Source: Hymenopus coronatus (taxonomy: Eukaryota > Arthropoda > Insecta > Mantodea > Hymenopodidae). From it: 64,000 nt of DNA. Below the pieces are notes generated by a model. That model ran no database searches. It worked only from the letters and a program-made list of their open reading frames with translations, and was not told where the DNA came from. The DNA lies in assembly GCA_030762935.1 (NCBI GenBank), contig CM060887.1, forward strand, positions 13,818,501-13,882,500, given 5' to 3'. Position numbers and translations under genes: made by a program. Shown one piece after another: positions 1 through 11,139 of this stretch. Positions within the stretch are counted from its first letter, which is position 1, and every line of letters starts with the position of its first letter.

Positions 1-217
1 ATACAAAGTTTGGTACGTTTACAGTTTTCTTTTTTGAGATATCGTGTTCACAAGCAGACGAACACACAGGGAGTTTTATCTATTTTTTTTTTAATGTTTT
101 ATATATAGGAGACACTAAACCATTTATTTCCGGTGAAATGTGAAAACGGTATAGAATTTTTTGGGTGTAGTGCAATACCTCCTCTATGTGGTAAGTACTA
201 AATAGAGAACGTAAAAA
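1..217 (+). mobile_element. HLR copy, 3' end, cut by window start
   Basis: Carries the CCGGTGAAAT block, the GGGTG..GCAATACC block and a decayed terminal hairpin, ending GAGAACGTAAAAA. The 5' part lies outside the window. The hairpin arms no longer pair well, so the copy is old. Confidence 0.8.
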
Positions 218-642
218 TGGGCGCATCTGCAATAAATTTAAAATATTTAAAAGAAAGAGCATATGGATCCAAATGGTAATCCTACGCATAAAGGATGGAA
301 AATGATAGGTTACAAAATATTCCTGGATTACCAACTGACAGAAAGGTATTCAAGATGCATTAAATACAAGGAGATGAGTATCAGGCACATTATTTCACAA
401 AGTCTTTAAAAGCCTGGTATCGATGACTTAATCTGGGTCATTAAAGATACAACGATAGTGGGTGCATAGTCCATTAGGCATCAGTGTAAAGCAGGTGAAC
501 GAACTGTGATCTGACCAGGCGCGTGTGAGCCATGGAACGAGTTTGTGATATCTAAAGACATCATTCTAAACCAAATTCACAGTAACTGTTATACAAAGGG
601 AATGTACGAAAGGAATTTCTTGAAAATTCACAAAGAAATCGA
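218..642. other. Unassigned AT-rich sequence
   Basis: No open frame with recognisable content, no tRNA-like boxes and no match to the repeats seen elsewhere in the window. Confidence 0.5.
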
Positions 643-1000
643 CTTTTTAATTACACATAATATGTACATAGAGTATAGAGAAGGTATTGTATTGCACCCA
701 AAAATTTGATACCGACATTTCACCTGAAATACATGTTTTGAGACCCCCTGAATAAAAAAATTAGAAAAATGTCCGTGTGTGTCTGTGGGCAGCATAGCTC
801 AAAAACGAAAAGTCCCTTAAGTACCAAACTCGGTATTTAAGTTCAGTATCTTCCAATGATGCGCACGAAGATTTTCAAAAAAATTCCCTCACCCCATCTA
901 ACCTATTCATGGAAAAATTTTCGAAAATTTTGATTTTATAAAAAATGGTTCTAACGGTTTTCATTAAAATATCGTATAATTAACATAATTATATGAAAAG
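643..1000 (-). mobile_element. HLR copy, 3' half
   Basis: Starts with the remains of the terminal hairpin and runs through the TCGTATAATTAA region. It stops abruptly at the next copy, so the 5' half is missing. Confidence 0.8.
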
Positions 1001-1386
1001 AATCTGATGTGTTCCATTCAAATGACTTCTCTACTTCTTTGCAACAAATTATTGTTAATTATTAATTTAGAGCCATTTTTAATAAAATCAAACATTTCGA
1101 AAAAATTTCCACGTAAAGCGTAGTTTGGGGTGGGGGAATTTTTCTCAAAATCTTCGTGTCGCATCACTGGAAGATACTAAACCTAAATACCAAGTTTGGT
1201 ATTTTACCGACTTTTCGTTTTTGAGTTATCGCGTTCACAGACACACACATGTGCACCTTTTGCTGAAAATGCTTTTTTTTTTGGATACAGGGGACCATAA
1301 AACATATTTCCGGTATCGAGATTTTGGGTGGTGTGCAATACCTTCTCTATACACTATGTAAATAGTACGTGTAGAGAAAGTAAAAA
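1001..1386 (+). mobile_element. Short HLR copy with both ends and a large internal deletion
   Basis: The intact 5' end (TCTGATGTG at 1003) is joined after about 70 bases to the AGAGCCATTTTT region of the body. It continues to a good hairpin and GTAGAGAAAGTAAAAA. About 500 bases of body are missing. Both termini are present, so it resembles a short non-autonomous derivative. Confidence 0.85.
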
Positions 1387-1518
1387 TACTCTTTTCGGAC
1401 GCAGGGGCCTCAAAACATGTATTACCAGTTAAATCTCGACAGTAAATTTTTGGGTGGAATTGTAAAACGTTCTCTGTCCACTATGTATGTTGTACATACG
1501 GTCTAGAGAAAATAAAAG
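1387..1518 (+). mobile_element. HLR 3' fragment with variant hairpin
   Basis: A second 3' end directly follows the previous one. The hairpin arms differ from the majority type (right arm ATACGGTCTAGAG) and it ends AATAAAAG. Confidence 0.65.
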
Positions 1519-1974
1519 TGCGATACCTCGCACAACGGCTTCTGTCGCTACAGAAGATTTTGTCTCGCGTACCATCACGTGTCCTGAAACAGGAAACGAC
1601 AGGGCTCCTGGGTTCTAAAATTAGGTGAATCCTCCGCAGAGGTGCCGTTCCGTTTTATTTGCCCGTTTTACGGGCGCTACAACAGGTGGCAGTCGCTTTC
1701 ATGCCACTCTACAATGTCATACACAATTTTTATGTTCCTTTAACGATGTCGTCCTCTAGATCTTACCACAGCAGTGTGACTCGCAAGTTGCGACACTCGA
1801 ATCCACGAACCTGTGCACCACGAAGCACCAAAGCGAGACACTTTAGCGAGTGCGGCCACCGGGATCGGCGTTTAAAACTTTATTTGTATTTATTTATTTT
1901 TTTAACTGTTTTCGGGCACATTCGCGCACACATTTCCAGACTCTGAGAGAATTACATTGATCTTGTTTAGAGAA
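1519..1974. other. Unassigned sequence
   Basis: More GC-rich than its surroundings. A 95-codon frame (1659-1946) has no recognisable motif and is not called as a gene. Confidence 0.4.
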
Positions 1975-2340
1975 AAATGCCATGCCCCAGCTGGGAATAG
2001 GACCCAGGACCCCTAATTTTGTAGGCAGACGCTCTACCGATCTGGCTGTGGGGCCAGCCTAAAAACAGAGGTCCGAATGCCAGTCCCAGACCGAACACCT
2101 GAGCCACCTGGCAACGGGTACTCGTAAACACGTCGGTTTTACTTTCTCTGCTTAGCCCTCCCCCCCCCCCCCCTAAGACTTCCAAGCCAATACCCAGAGG
2201 ACACAAGCCTGTCACGAAAGCAAAGAATGGAGAACCTATTACGAGGGGTCGGCCTACAGCCGGGCGTGACCACGAGGAAGGGTTTGATATGACATGTAGG
2301 CGAAATTGATGATCGGAAAGGTGATAATGAAGCAATAAAA
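1975..2340 (-). repeat. tRNA-derived SINE-like repeat
   Basis: On the minus strand, 1978-2055 reads as a tRNA-like head. It has an A-box-like GATCGGTAGAGCGTCTG and a B-box-like GGTCCTGGGTCCTATTCCC. The GGGGC at the 3' side of the head pairs with GCCCC at its start. This is the architecture of a pol III SINE head rather than a functional tRNA, because the B box lacks the invariant GGTTCGA. The remainder towards 2340 contains a C-rich homopolymer (2158-2173) and no coding signal. Confidence 0.55.
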
Positions 2341-2475
2341 TTGGTGGAATGAGTGGCGGGGGAAACCGGAGGACCCGGAGAAAACCCGCGCAGACGTCGC
2401 TTCGTCCACTACGAATCCCACATGCGGGCGCTTGGGATCGAACCCGGGCCGCCTAGACCACTCACCGCCCTCTTT
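2341..2475 (-). repeat. SINE with conserved CCGGTTTCCCC core
   Basis: The minus strand shows GGTTCGATCCC (B-box like) followed by a block whose plus-strand form is GGGGGAAACCGGAGGACCCG. The same block recurs at 18480-18630 and 42535-42690, each time beside a tRNA-like head on the minus strand, so this is a dispersed SINE family. Confidence 0.65.
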
Positions 2476-2536
2476 CTCTATTCAGTACATATATATGTAT
2501 TGCATTCAACCCCAAAAATTATATACAGGGATTTCG
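2471..2536 (-). mobile_element. Degenerate HLR 3' end fragment
   Basis: TTTCTCTATTCAGTACATA, then GCATTCAACCCCAAAAATT and CAGGGATTTC, follow the order of the HLR 3' end on the minus strand, with many substitutions. Confidence 0.45.
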
Positions 2537-2568
2537 CTGCCCGTTTTAGTATCCTCTGTAATCTATTT

Positions 2569-3150
2569 GTTACATTCATATGATTTTCGCTACGCTCTCT
2601 GTACCAAGCTATTCTTACGAAAGCTAAGAGCTTATTCTTGTATAAATGCCATGCCAATCAAGAAAAACCTTGGCAGAAACTTACCAGCTAGTTCCTTGTT
2701 AGTAGAATTTAAATAAGAAACTACAATACTAAACAATAGAAACTGAAACAATACTAAAATCTTTTAAAAGCTATTGCTATGTAAAACAATTTAAATCGGT
2801 GTTCTTTGTATTGATAGGAGCAAAACAAAATTGATTAAACGAAAGTTGACTTCCCGCTTGAGTAAAGCTCAAATAGTATACATTGAAACCAATAACAAGA
2901 GTACTCCCGAAAACAAAAAAATTGTTTATCATAAGTTGTGTCTTTTAATGAGATCTACAGTTTTTTTTTTTTTTTTTTTGTATAAGTTTGTCTATTCTTA
3001 AGGTTTACGAGTTAAATGTAACCCATCCGGAATGAGGAGGTCTTCAGAGGCTAATCCCAGAAAATATATAGGCACAATTCGTTCCTCATGAAAATACCTT
3101 CAAAGTTTTGCATTTTAATTAAAACCGTTATAGCCATTTTTGTAAAAAAT
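2569..3150 (+). mobile_element. Old HLR copy, 5' and central parts
   Basis: Runs in register with the HLR body: TTACATTCATATGATTTTC, then AAGCTATTGCTATGT, GAAACCAATAACAAG, AGGTCTTCAGAGGCTAATCCC and AAAACCGTTATAGCCATTTTT. It has a T18 run at 2960. It ends before the GGGTAGTTTGG block, so the CA tract and hairpin are absent. Confidence 0.7.
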
Positions 3151-3154
3151 GTAA

Positions 3155-3415
3155 ATGACGTGTTGTTTATGGACGTTCTTTAACTGATGTGGTTCTCAGC
3201 GTCCCATTCTAAATTGGGCGTGAAAGACCGCTTCATTTTGCTCAGAGTCCTCTCTATCAGGCTTGAGGTTCTTTTACGTGCCGTAAATCTACGACACGGG
3301 ACCACCGGCTTTGCTTCCCTTCCGAAGGAGGCCATACCAAGAATTTTTAGACCCGAAAAAATCCATCAACCTCCGCCATTTGGGTGTATGAAGTTAGCAT
3401 GGTAAATATTACACC
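3155..3415 (-). repeat. Dispersed SINE-like repeat, copy 1
   Basis: Shares blocks in order with 13645-13925: TTTATGGACGTTCTTTAACTG, TCCCATTCTAAATTGGGCGTG, CTTGAGGTTCTT, GCCGTAAATCTACGACACG and GAAAAAATCCA. The second copy carries a tRNA-like B box on the minus strand, which sets the orientation. This copy has lost that head. Confidence 0.6.
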
Positions 3416-3431
3416 ACGGAGGGCGGCGTCA

Positions 3432-4233
3432 TTTTTTACTTTCTCTATACGCACTATGTACTTAGTGTATAGAGAAGATATTGTAATTCACCCATAAAAT
3501 GGATACCAAGATTTCACCGGAAATACATGTTTTAGGTCCCCCTGAATCCAAAAAGAGCATTTTTAAAAAAGGCTCGTGTGTGTGCCTGTGGCAGTATAGC
3601 TCAAAAACTAAAAGTCCGTTAAAAACCAAATTTGGTATTTAGGTTTGGTATCTTCTAAGGATCCGACATGAAGATTTTCAAGAAAATACCCGCACTCCAC
3701 CTACCCTTTACATAGAACTTCTTTCTAAAATTTAGACTTTATAAAAAAATGGTTCTAACAATTTTTAATTAAAATATCGTATATTACAGATATTTGCCTG
3801 ATAAATAAAATGTATATTTTGAATTTTCTGGGAACAGCCTCTGAAGACTGCTTTATTCTGGATGAATTTTACGGAATTTTCTATATCTGCTAAACCGTAA
3901 GAGATGGATAAAAGCTTATACACAGAAAATGTAGAGCACATTAAAGCACACAAGTTATGTTATATGCATTTTTTTCGTGGACTTGATCCTTTTCAAGTTA
4001 TTCGTTGTTTTTGGTTTCAGCTTTGAAAATCTTACGCTTTTCTCATATTGGGATTTGTCAACTCCTATCCATACAAACAAAGGAACTTTAGTCACAAAGC
4101 AAAGACTATCAGTTTAACCTATTGTTCCCCATATTTTGCTTTTAATTACAAGGTAGCAAGTAATAAAACTATTTATCGATTAGCATGAAGTAAATAGAAG
4201 CATAAGCTTTTTAACAACAATTTGTTACAGATA
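3432..4233 (-). mobile_element. Nearly full HLR copy
   Basis: Begins TTTTTTACTTTCTCTATACG with a good palindrome and runs through every body block to AACAACAATTTGTTACAGAT. Only the outermost ~40 bases of the 5' end are missing. They are replaced by a head-to-head junction with the next copy. Confidence 0.85.
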
Positions 4234-4408
4234 TCGTTAGAGCCATTTTTGAGAAAATCAAAATTTTCGAAAATTTTTCCATGTTAAATGTATTGGGGGA
4301 GGGGGGATTTTCTGGAAAAACTTCCGTGTCGCATCCCTGGAAGATATTGAACTTAAATACCAAGTTTAGTATTTAACGGTATTTTGTTTTTGACCTATGC
4401 TGTCCATA

Positions 4409-4448
<40 letters not shown>

Positions 4449-4583
4449 GAACTTTTTCTAAAAATGCTTTTTTTGGACGCAGGGAACCTCAAAACATATA
4501 TTTACAATGAAATCATGAAATTGAATTTTTGGGTGGAATCCAGTACCTTCTCTATCACTATTTACATTACGAGAAAGTAAAAT
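4234..4583 (+). mobile_element. HLR 3' half abutting the previous copy head to head
   Basis: Starts at TTAGAGCCATTTTTGAGAAA, includes a (CA)n tract at 4410-4446, and ends in a shortened hairpin and GAGAAAGTAAAATG. Confidence 0.85.
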
Positions 4584-4689
4584 GTATGTAAATACTAAAT
4601 GTTTAGAGAATTATAAGTAGGGAAGTTGAGAAGTGAATTAGACGGAATTAGACGAGCAAAGTTCTACAAAACCAAGTAAACAATATTAA

Positions 4690-4905
4690 ACAAGTGGTCG
4701 AGTGGTCCCGGGTTCGATTCCTGGCTGGGGCGGGGAATTTTTCTTTAGCTAGATTTATTCGCTATCCCCCACAGAGTCCGGAAGTATGTATGTGAGAGTG
4801 AATTTGTGTGATTTAAACCTACAGACGAGTTGTTTCAAATGCAAAGCCCCCGGTATGACCTTAAATGTTAAAGGGGGCTGTATAAATGAAATGTTAAACA
4901 ATTGA
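4690..4905 (+). repeat. tRNA-derived SINE, copy 1
   Basis: GTGGTCGAGTGG (A-box like) and CCCGGGTTCGATTCCTGG (B-box like) lie unusually close together, so the head has an internal deletion. They are followed by CTATCCCCCACAGAGTC, GTATGTGAGAGTGAAT and a TTAAATGTTAAAG tail. The same order is found at 42745-42990 with a full-length head. Confidence 0.7.
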
Positions 4906-5246
4906 AAAACAGTTACGAAGGAAAATCAACAACTCTGGAAGAGGAGAGATGCTAGGAATTTCCTGTAGGGACACGTTAGGACTTCTGGAAGCACAGGAGT
5001 AGTTTGTTTTTACGTTTTAACACCAAGGGAGTAATGACTCCGGCTTTAAAAATAACCAATGTGGGATTGGTACAGTGTGTACGATATTTACATATCGCAA
5101 CCGGTAGGGAATTGCGCGTTCTTGCTTAATTTTCATACTCCACTAATCTGTGTAGAGCAAATTCTGTGTACCTCGAGGAATTGCAGCTGTGGTGAGCAAA
5201 AGTGAGTAAATATAAACATCTCATCTCAGCTACCAATATACAACAT
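4906..5246. other. Unassigned sequence
   Basis: No recognisable open frame or repeat. Confidence 0.4.
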
Positions 5247-6010
5247 TCTGATGTGTTCCATGCACATTACTTTCTCTGCATCTCTGCAATAAATTGTGAA
5301 AAAGCGTATGCTTCTATTTACTTCATGCTAATTGAGAAAAATTAGCAGAAAAATAAACTTAATTATGCTTCCTTGTAAGTAAAACCGAAATAAGGGAGTA
5401 CCATAGGTTAAAGTGATAGTCAAAAGCTGGTTGATATGTGACTGAACTTCCTTTGTTTGTATGGACAGGAGTTGACAAATTCCTGTATGAGAAAAATATA
5501 AGTGTTTAAAGCTGAAACTAATAACAAGGAATATCTCAAAAACGATCAACTTCGCGAAAAAAAATGTACATCACATAAATTGTGTGTTTTATCGTGATCT
5601 ACATTTTTTGTATAGTAAGTTTACCAGTTATACAAAATTCAATAAAAATCGTCCAGAATAAAGAGGTCTTTAGAGGCTATTCCCAGAAAGTTCAAGATAT
5701 ACATATTATTTGTCAGGTAAATATCTTTCAAAATCGTTAGAGCCGTTTTTGAGAAAACTTTTCCATGTTGCATCCATGAAGATATCAAAGTTAAATACCA
5801 GGTTTGGTATTTAACGGTCCTTTCGTTTTTGAGCTATGCTTTCCACAGACACACACATGCACACACGGACATTTTTCTAAAAACGTTTTTTTTGGATTAA
5901 GGAAGACCTGAAATAGGTATTTCCGGTGAATTCTCGGTATCGAAATTGTGGGTGCATTTCAATACCTTCTCTATACACTATGTACATAGTACGTGTAGAG
6001 AAAGTAAAAA
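5247..6010 (+). mobile_element. HLR copy with both ends
   Basis: Starts TCTGATGTGTTCCATG and ends with the palindrome plus GTAGAGAAAGTAAAAA. The body is complete in order apart from small losses near the GGGGTGGGG block. Confidence 0.9.
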
Positions 6011-6704
6011 TAAAGGTTTGCAAAATAGATGAGAACGAGCAATGTAATGTTTGGGGCTTGTTTTTTGTACACCAGTATATACTAGGTATATAAAATCTAA
6101 AGTAAGGTTGATTTTAAAGTTTTAAGAGAAGTTAAAACGCAAGTACTGAGGGTGCAGGTGAAGCCAAGCTTAGCTGGCATGTTTAATTGAATGACATTAG
6201 CGCTCCTGTCGGTCTCGTTCGGCAGCAATAAGAGGCGTCATCGCCGGTCCGTCCTTTGAAGCCACCCACCCGCCCTCACCTTGCTAGGGACAGGAATTTG
6301 ACAGTTTGCGGTAACGACTTACGGGCGAAGAATAGCTGCGAGGGAGTTTCTATAGCAACGACACGTGTTCAACAGGGTGTTACTTGGGGAAACCTGTCAC
6401 GTCATCAGCAAGGAAGAGTCTGTATAGAGTTTCATGGAAACCAAAGGAAAAGAGAACACAGTGGCAGTTGTACAGGAGAAGCAAAAAGACAGGCTGTGAA
6501 GAGAACGGCAGAAACATCCACTCACTCATGTACCAAACTTGTATGGCAAATCTAGCAAGAATGATCGCGTGTTCGCTCTTTATTTACTCTCTCACACGCA
6601 ATGTACAGTCTGGTCCAAAAGTTTTGTTACCTTAAGATCACAGCTCTCAGTTTGAACAAGATTTCAGAAAGAAGAGAAGCTGCCAAACAGAAAATCACGA
6701 TAGT
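6011..6704. other. Unassigned sequence
   Basis: Contains a 99-codon frame (6256-6555) and overlapping short frames without motif or initiation context. No repeat match was seen. Confidence 0.4.
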
Positions 6705-7117
6705 ATTTTTACTTTCTCTACGCGTACTATGTACAAAAGGCACAAAAAGAAACCGGCAACAACTGTCTTGTTCCGTACACTGCATTCCTTACCGTTTGTA
6801 GGGTACTTCATTATGTCATGTTTTTATTTTATTGGCTGATACTGTCACCTTGCAGGTGAGTGTTGTATATAGAGCATACCTATGCTGGGTTTGTCAACTC
6901 ATTCGCTAATAGGTATAGTCACTTTACTCAATTCGAGATTTGGAGCGGCTAGCGGATATCAGAAGATAAATACCGCTGCAGACAATCGGAAATTCGATGT
7001 CTATTACTATTTGTGCTCTGTGTACATTGTGTATCACGAAGGTATTGTATTCCACACAAAAATTCGATACCGAGATTTCACCGGAAACATATGATTAGGG
7101 ATCCCTTGAATTACAAA
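6705..7117 (-). mobile_element. HLR 3' end with its hairpin split by another element
   Basis: TTTTTACTTTCTCTACGCG..CTATGTAC (to 6734) is one hairpin arm. The other arm resumes as GTACATTGTGTATCACGAAGG at 7022, followed by the normal CACAAAAATTCGATACCGAG block. The split lies exactly at the GTAC centre of the palindrome. The copy ends soon after at the next HLR. Confidence 0.85.
6735..7021 (+). mobile_element. Short hairpin-targeting element, copy 1
   Basis: A noncoding insert of about 287 bp flanked by GTAC on both sides. It starts AAAAGGCACAAAAAGAAA and ends ATTTGTGCTCTGT, giving imperfect inverted ends. It is homologous along its length to 24534-24832, sharing CCTTACCGTTTGTAGGGTAC, ATTTTATTGGCTGATACTGT, CTTGCAGGTGAG, GCGGATATCAGAAGA and AGACAATC. 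No protein is encoded. It could be a MITE of an unidentified superfamily. Confidence 0.7.
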
Positions 7118-7119
7118 AA

Positions 7120-8067
7120 CTGATGTGTTCCATTCACATGACTTTTTCTACATCTTTGCAACAAATTATTGTTAAAATCCTTATTCTTTTATTTACTTAT
7201 TGCTAATCGAGAAACATAGAGCAGAAATAATCTTATTGCTAGCTTCCTTGTAAGTAGAGGCGAAATAAGGGCGTACCATAGGTTAAAGTGATAGTCAAAA
7301 GCTGGTTGCTACGGCCATTCAGCACTTCCCCCCCCAAAAAAAAAAAAAAAAAACCTTGCTTACTTGTAATTAGAAGGGGAATAAGGGAGTACCAGAGGTT
7401 ATAGTGACAGCCAAAAGCTGGTTGCTATGTGACTGATGTTGCTTTGTTTATATGGACAGGAGTTAAAAAATTCCCGTGTGAGAAAAGTATAAATATTTCA
7501 AAGCTTAAACTAATAAGGAATATCTCAAAAAGGTCAACCCCAGAAAAAGAGGTATAAATTGTGTGTTTGAACGCGCTCTACATTTTTTGTGTGATAAGTT
7601 TTTCTCCATCCCTTACGGTTTTGCAGTTATGCAAAGTTGCGTAAAATTCATCCAGAATAAAGTAGTCTTCAGAGGCTATTCCCAGAAAATTCAAGATAAA
7701 CATTTCATTAATCATGTGAATATATTTAGTATGCAGTGTTTTAATCAAAATGGTTAGAGCCATTTTTGAGAAAAAAGTTCTATGTAAGGGGTAGTTGGGG
7801 TGGAGGGATTTTCTTGAAAATCTTCGTGTCGCACCCCTGGAAGATACCAAACTTAAATACAAAGTTTTGTATTTAACGGTCTTTTCCTTTTTAAGCTATG
7901 CTGTCCATGGACACACACGGACACACATACACACCTTTTTCCAAAAATGCTTTTTCTGGATTCAGGGGGACCCAAAACATATTTCCGGTAAAATCTCGGT
8001 ATCGAAATTTTGGTTGCATTACAATCTCTATATACTATGTACATAGTATGTGTAGAGAAATTAAAAA
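7120..8067 (+). mobile_element. Full HLR copy with an internal tandem duplication
   Basis: CTGATGTGTTCCATTCACAT starts it, and hairpin plus GTAGAGAAATTAAAAA ends it. The block from CTTGCTTCCTTGTAAG to AGCTGGTTGCTA occurs twice (about 7228-7315 and 7352-7430), separated by an A-rich/C-rich spacer. Confidence 0.9.
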
Positions 8068-8262
8068 TGGCATTGATGTAATATTGCTCTTCATTGTGTT
8101 AATTTTGGGGCAACAATTGCACCATTGTTTAAAGTACGTATTCGCAAAGTTTTATTCCTCTTGGGTAAATGTAGCACATTTTTTGGGTGCAAGTTTAAAG
8201 TATTTTGCTGGCTAAACAAATTCTTATGTAAAAGTTTAAAGCCATTTTTCTCAGGTTCAGTT

Positions 8263-8313
8263 TTTTCCCATATTCAAAATATATATATATATATATATTG
8301 AATATGGGAAAAA
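8263..8313. repeat. Inverted repeat with (AT)n loop
   Basis: TTTTTTCCCATATTCAA is followed by a run of alternating AT and then TTGAATATGGGAAAAA. The arms pair over about 16 bases and can form a cruciform. Confidence 0.85.
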
Positions 8314-8389
8314 CTTCTGACCACAAATAGGTGTTGAATGTTCTTAAGAAACGTCTGGTAGGATGTTAATGTTGGTCAAAGGATTGTTT

Positions 8390-8573
8390 AAAAGGGAATA
8401 CACTAGGATAAAACGATATTAAAATATTTTAAAAGCTGGTTGCCATGTAGATGAAATGTGTTTCTATATAGGGTCAGGAGTTTACAACTTTCCGTGTGAA
8501 AATAGTTAAAGTATTTAAAATCTAAAAAAAAAAAAAAAAAAATAGTGTACATAGTATGTGTAGAGAAAGTAAA
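8390..8573 (+). mobile_element. Deleted HLR derivative
   Basis: Has the GGGAATACACTAGG..TAAAACGATA..AAAGCTGGTTGCCATGT body block of a divergent HLR subfamily. An A19 run then leads directly to half of the 3' hairpin and GTAGAGAAAGTAAAA. The CA tract and central body are deleted. Confidence 0.65.
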
Positions 8574-9065
8574 ATATTGCATGTAGTTCAGTATTTCTAG
8601 GATAAGGTAGATTTTTATTTTTGCTAACTACGAGTAAAATTAATGAATGAAACGCTTGCTTCAGATTTTTTATATTAAAGTAAAAATGATTCCCTCCACT
8701 TTTACTTTAACGAATGAAACCTGTTTTCCAAACGCATGCATGTAACGATCCTTGGAGAAATGCTACGAATTTCTAACTAAAGTAACAGTGGTGGAAAATC
8801 CGTTAAGCTTAACTGGAATCCGATAAACATTGTTAACTTGAAGCTTTTCAACTTGTTCTGCTTTTGTTTCAATATTTACTTGAAAGAGTTTACGAGATTG
8901 ACAGCTTGCCACATTGCCTTTCCACGTTTCCGAAAAAAAACTCATTGTTTTTCCGGAATGTGACGGGTTCATTTCCTTCTCTAAATATTTTTCCATCCAC
9001 AAGCACATGGAAAATATACATACAGATATTTATAGAGAATGGGGAATCACTTGGAAAAAACTCAC
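8574..9065. other. Unassigned AT-rich sequence
   Basis: An inverted pair of AAAGTAAAAATGATTCCCTC-like and CTTTTACTTTAACG segments occurs near 8670-8710. Short frames here have no recognisable motif. Confidence 0.4.
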
Positions 9066-9712
9066 ATGTTAAGCTCACCATGACTCACTTTCTCTAGCTG
9101 CTCTACAAAACTTCTTCCTTCTACACAATGCTAACCGAGATTAACATTAGCAGAATGTACTTGTTATTTAGTGGAAGAAATGCACTATGCCAAAGTGATA
9201 GTCAAGTATTTTAAAACTGTGATGTACGGTTGTCATTACAATTTGCTTCTTTGCTTGGCCAGGAATAGAGCAAAAGAAAATGGGGTCCAACTGTTTCAAA
9301 TTGGAAACCAATAACAAGGAATACCTCAGAAATGGTTTCCTCAACCACAAAAACGTAAAGCACATAGTTATTGTGCGTTTTTACGAGATGTATATTTTTT
9401 GTGCAATTAGATTTTTTTCTATCACTTACGGTTTAGGAGTTAAGCAAAATTCATTCAGAATAAAGTGGTTATCAGAGGCTATTCCCAGAAAATTTAAGAT
9501 ATAAATTTTATGCGGCATTTTAATCAAAATCGTTAGAGAAATTTTTTAGAAAATCAAAATTTACAAAACTTTTTCCACGTATAGGGCAGTTTGTGGTGAA
9601 TGGATTTTCTTGAAAATCTACGTATTGCTCGGAAGAAGTTGAACTTAATTATCAACATTGGCATTTAACCATTTTTCATTTTTGAGTTGTGTTCACAGAC
9701 ACACATACACCT

Positions 9713-9751
<39 letters not shown>

Positions 9752-9897
9752 TAAACATTTTTCTAAATGTTTTTTTTTAGATTCAATGGTCCTTTAAACA
9801 TATATTTCCGGTGAAATATCGACATCGAATTTTTTGGTGGAATATACGTAGTACCTTCTATATCCGCTAAGTATATAGTGCGTGTAGAGAAAATAAT
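9066..9897 (+). mobile_element. Full HLR copy of a divergent subfamily
   Basis: The 5' region reads CATGACTCACTTTCTCTAGC and GCTCTACAAAACTTC, which is the type also seen at 41082 and 59492. The body is complete, with a (CA)n tract at 9713-9749, and ends GTGTAGAGAAAATAATG. Confidence 0.85.
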
Positions 9898-9904
9898 GAA
9901 ATTA

Positions 9905-10201
9905 ATTCTTATTATTTTCTCTATGTACATAGTGTATAGAGAAGGTATTGCATTCCACCAAGAATTCGATACCGAAATGTCACCGGAAATACATGTTTTG
10001 GGTCCCCCTGGATCCAAATTAACATTTTTGGAAAAAGATCCATGTGTGTGTCTATGGACAGCATAGATCAAAAAAGAAAAGACCGTGAAATACCAAACGG
10101 TATTTACAAGGATACGAAACCAAATTCTGAGGAAAATTCCCCCACCCCAAACTACCCTTTACATCGAAAAATTTAGGGCATGTTAAAACACACAATTTAT
10201 G

Positions 10202-10237
<36 letters not shown>

Positions 10238-10540
10238 TCTTCGTGGTTTTGATTGTTTTTGAGATATTCTTTTTTATTGCTTTCAGCCATGAAAAACTTA
10301 TACTTTTCTCATACAGGAATTTGTCAACTCCTGTCCATACAAAGAAAGTAGCTTCAGTCACATAGTAACCAACTTTTGACTATCAGTTTAACTTATGGCA
10401 CTCTCTTATTTCGCATCTACTTTCAAGAAAACAAGTAATAAGACTATTTCTGCTATTTTTTCTCGATTAGCACGGCGTAAATAGAGGCATAAGCTTTTTA
10501 ACAATAATGTGTTGCAAAATTTGTGATTGGAGCACACAGG
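9905..10540 (-). mobile_element. HLR copy with central deletion
   Basis: Begins with the hairpin (TTTTCTCTATGTACATAGTG) and runs to the TACCCTTTACAT block. It then jumps to AGGGCATGTTAAAACACACA and continues to the 5' region. A (TA)n tract at 10202-10234 expands the TTATATACAT site. The last ~20 bases of the 5' end are degraded. Confidence 0.85.
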
Positions 10541-11139
10541 TTTTATTATAAATAACTTCCTCATTAACGCTATCACCGCTAATACATATCTAATTATAAT
10601 TCTCATTCTGAGATTATTAAGGATTTTAAACTCACATAAACATCAATAAATAAATGGATCTATAACTGGAGGGACCATGAGAATAAATGTATCGGTGCTA
10701 TCCAAAACGACGATCCCAGCAAGGCGTGTTTCGATAGACCAGTTGAGTTTATTGGCTTGCTCGGTGGGTGGTGTGTGTGCAAGGGGACCGCGTAAACAGT
10801 CGTAATGAACAGACCCAGCTCTAATGGAGCCCTTGTCTCTTTCTTGTTCCTCTTCTTCTGCGTGACCTCCTGCAACAACACAGCTGGAGTTCAAGAGAAA
10901 ACAGCTGTCTTTTCGCTGCCGATAAGCTTCACCGTTTCATTTTTCAGTTATGTTCTTCTGGCTGAATTCTAGGGTCTCTAGAGCGAGAAACGCAAAGCCC
11001 TCTAAAATCTCTTGTCCTTGCTGAAATCCTACAAAATAGCCGCAAATGACCTTCTGGCAAGGGCTAAGCTCTTCTTGCTAATACTTTTGAGTAGTCACAG
11101 TTAGATACACTCTTGAACTCCGAAGGACAAGGGACATCA
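10541..11139. other. Unassigned sequence
   Basis: Overlapping minus-strand frames at 10643-10894 have no motif. I see nothing else. Confidence 0.4.

Noticed and set aside
6256..6555. 99-codon plus-strand frame as a small gene
   Set aside because: Basic, low-complexity composition with no motif. A second frame of similar length overlaps it.
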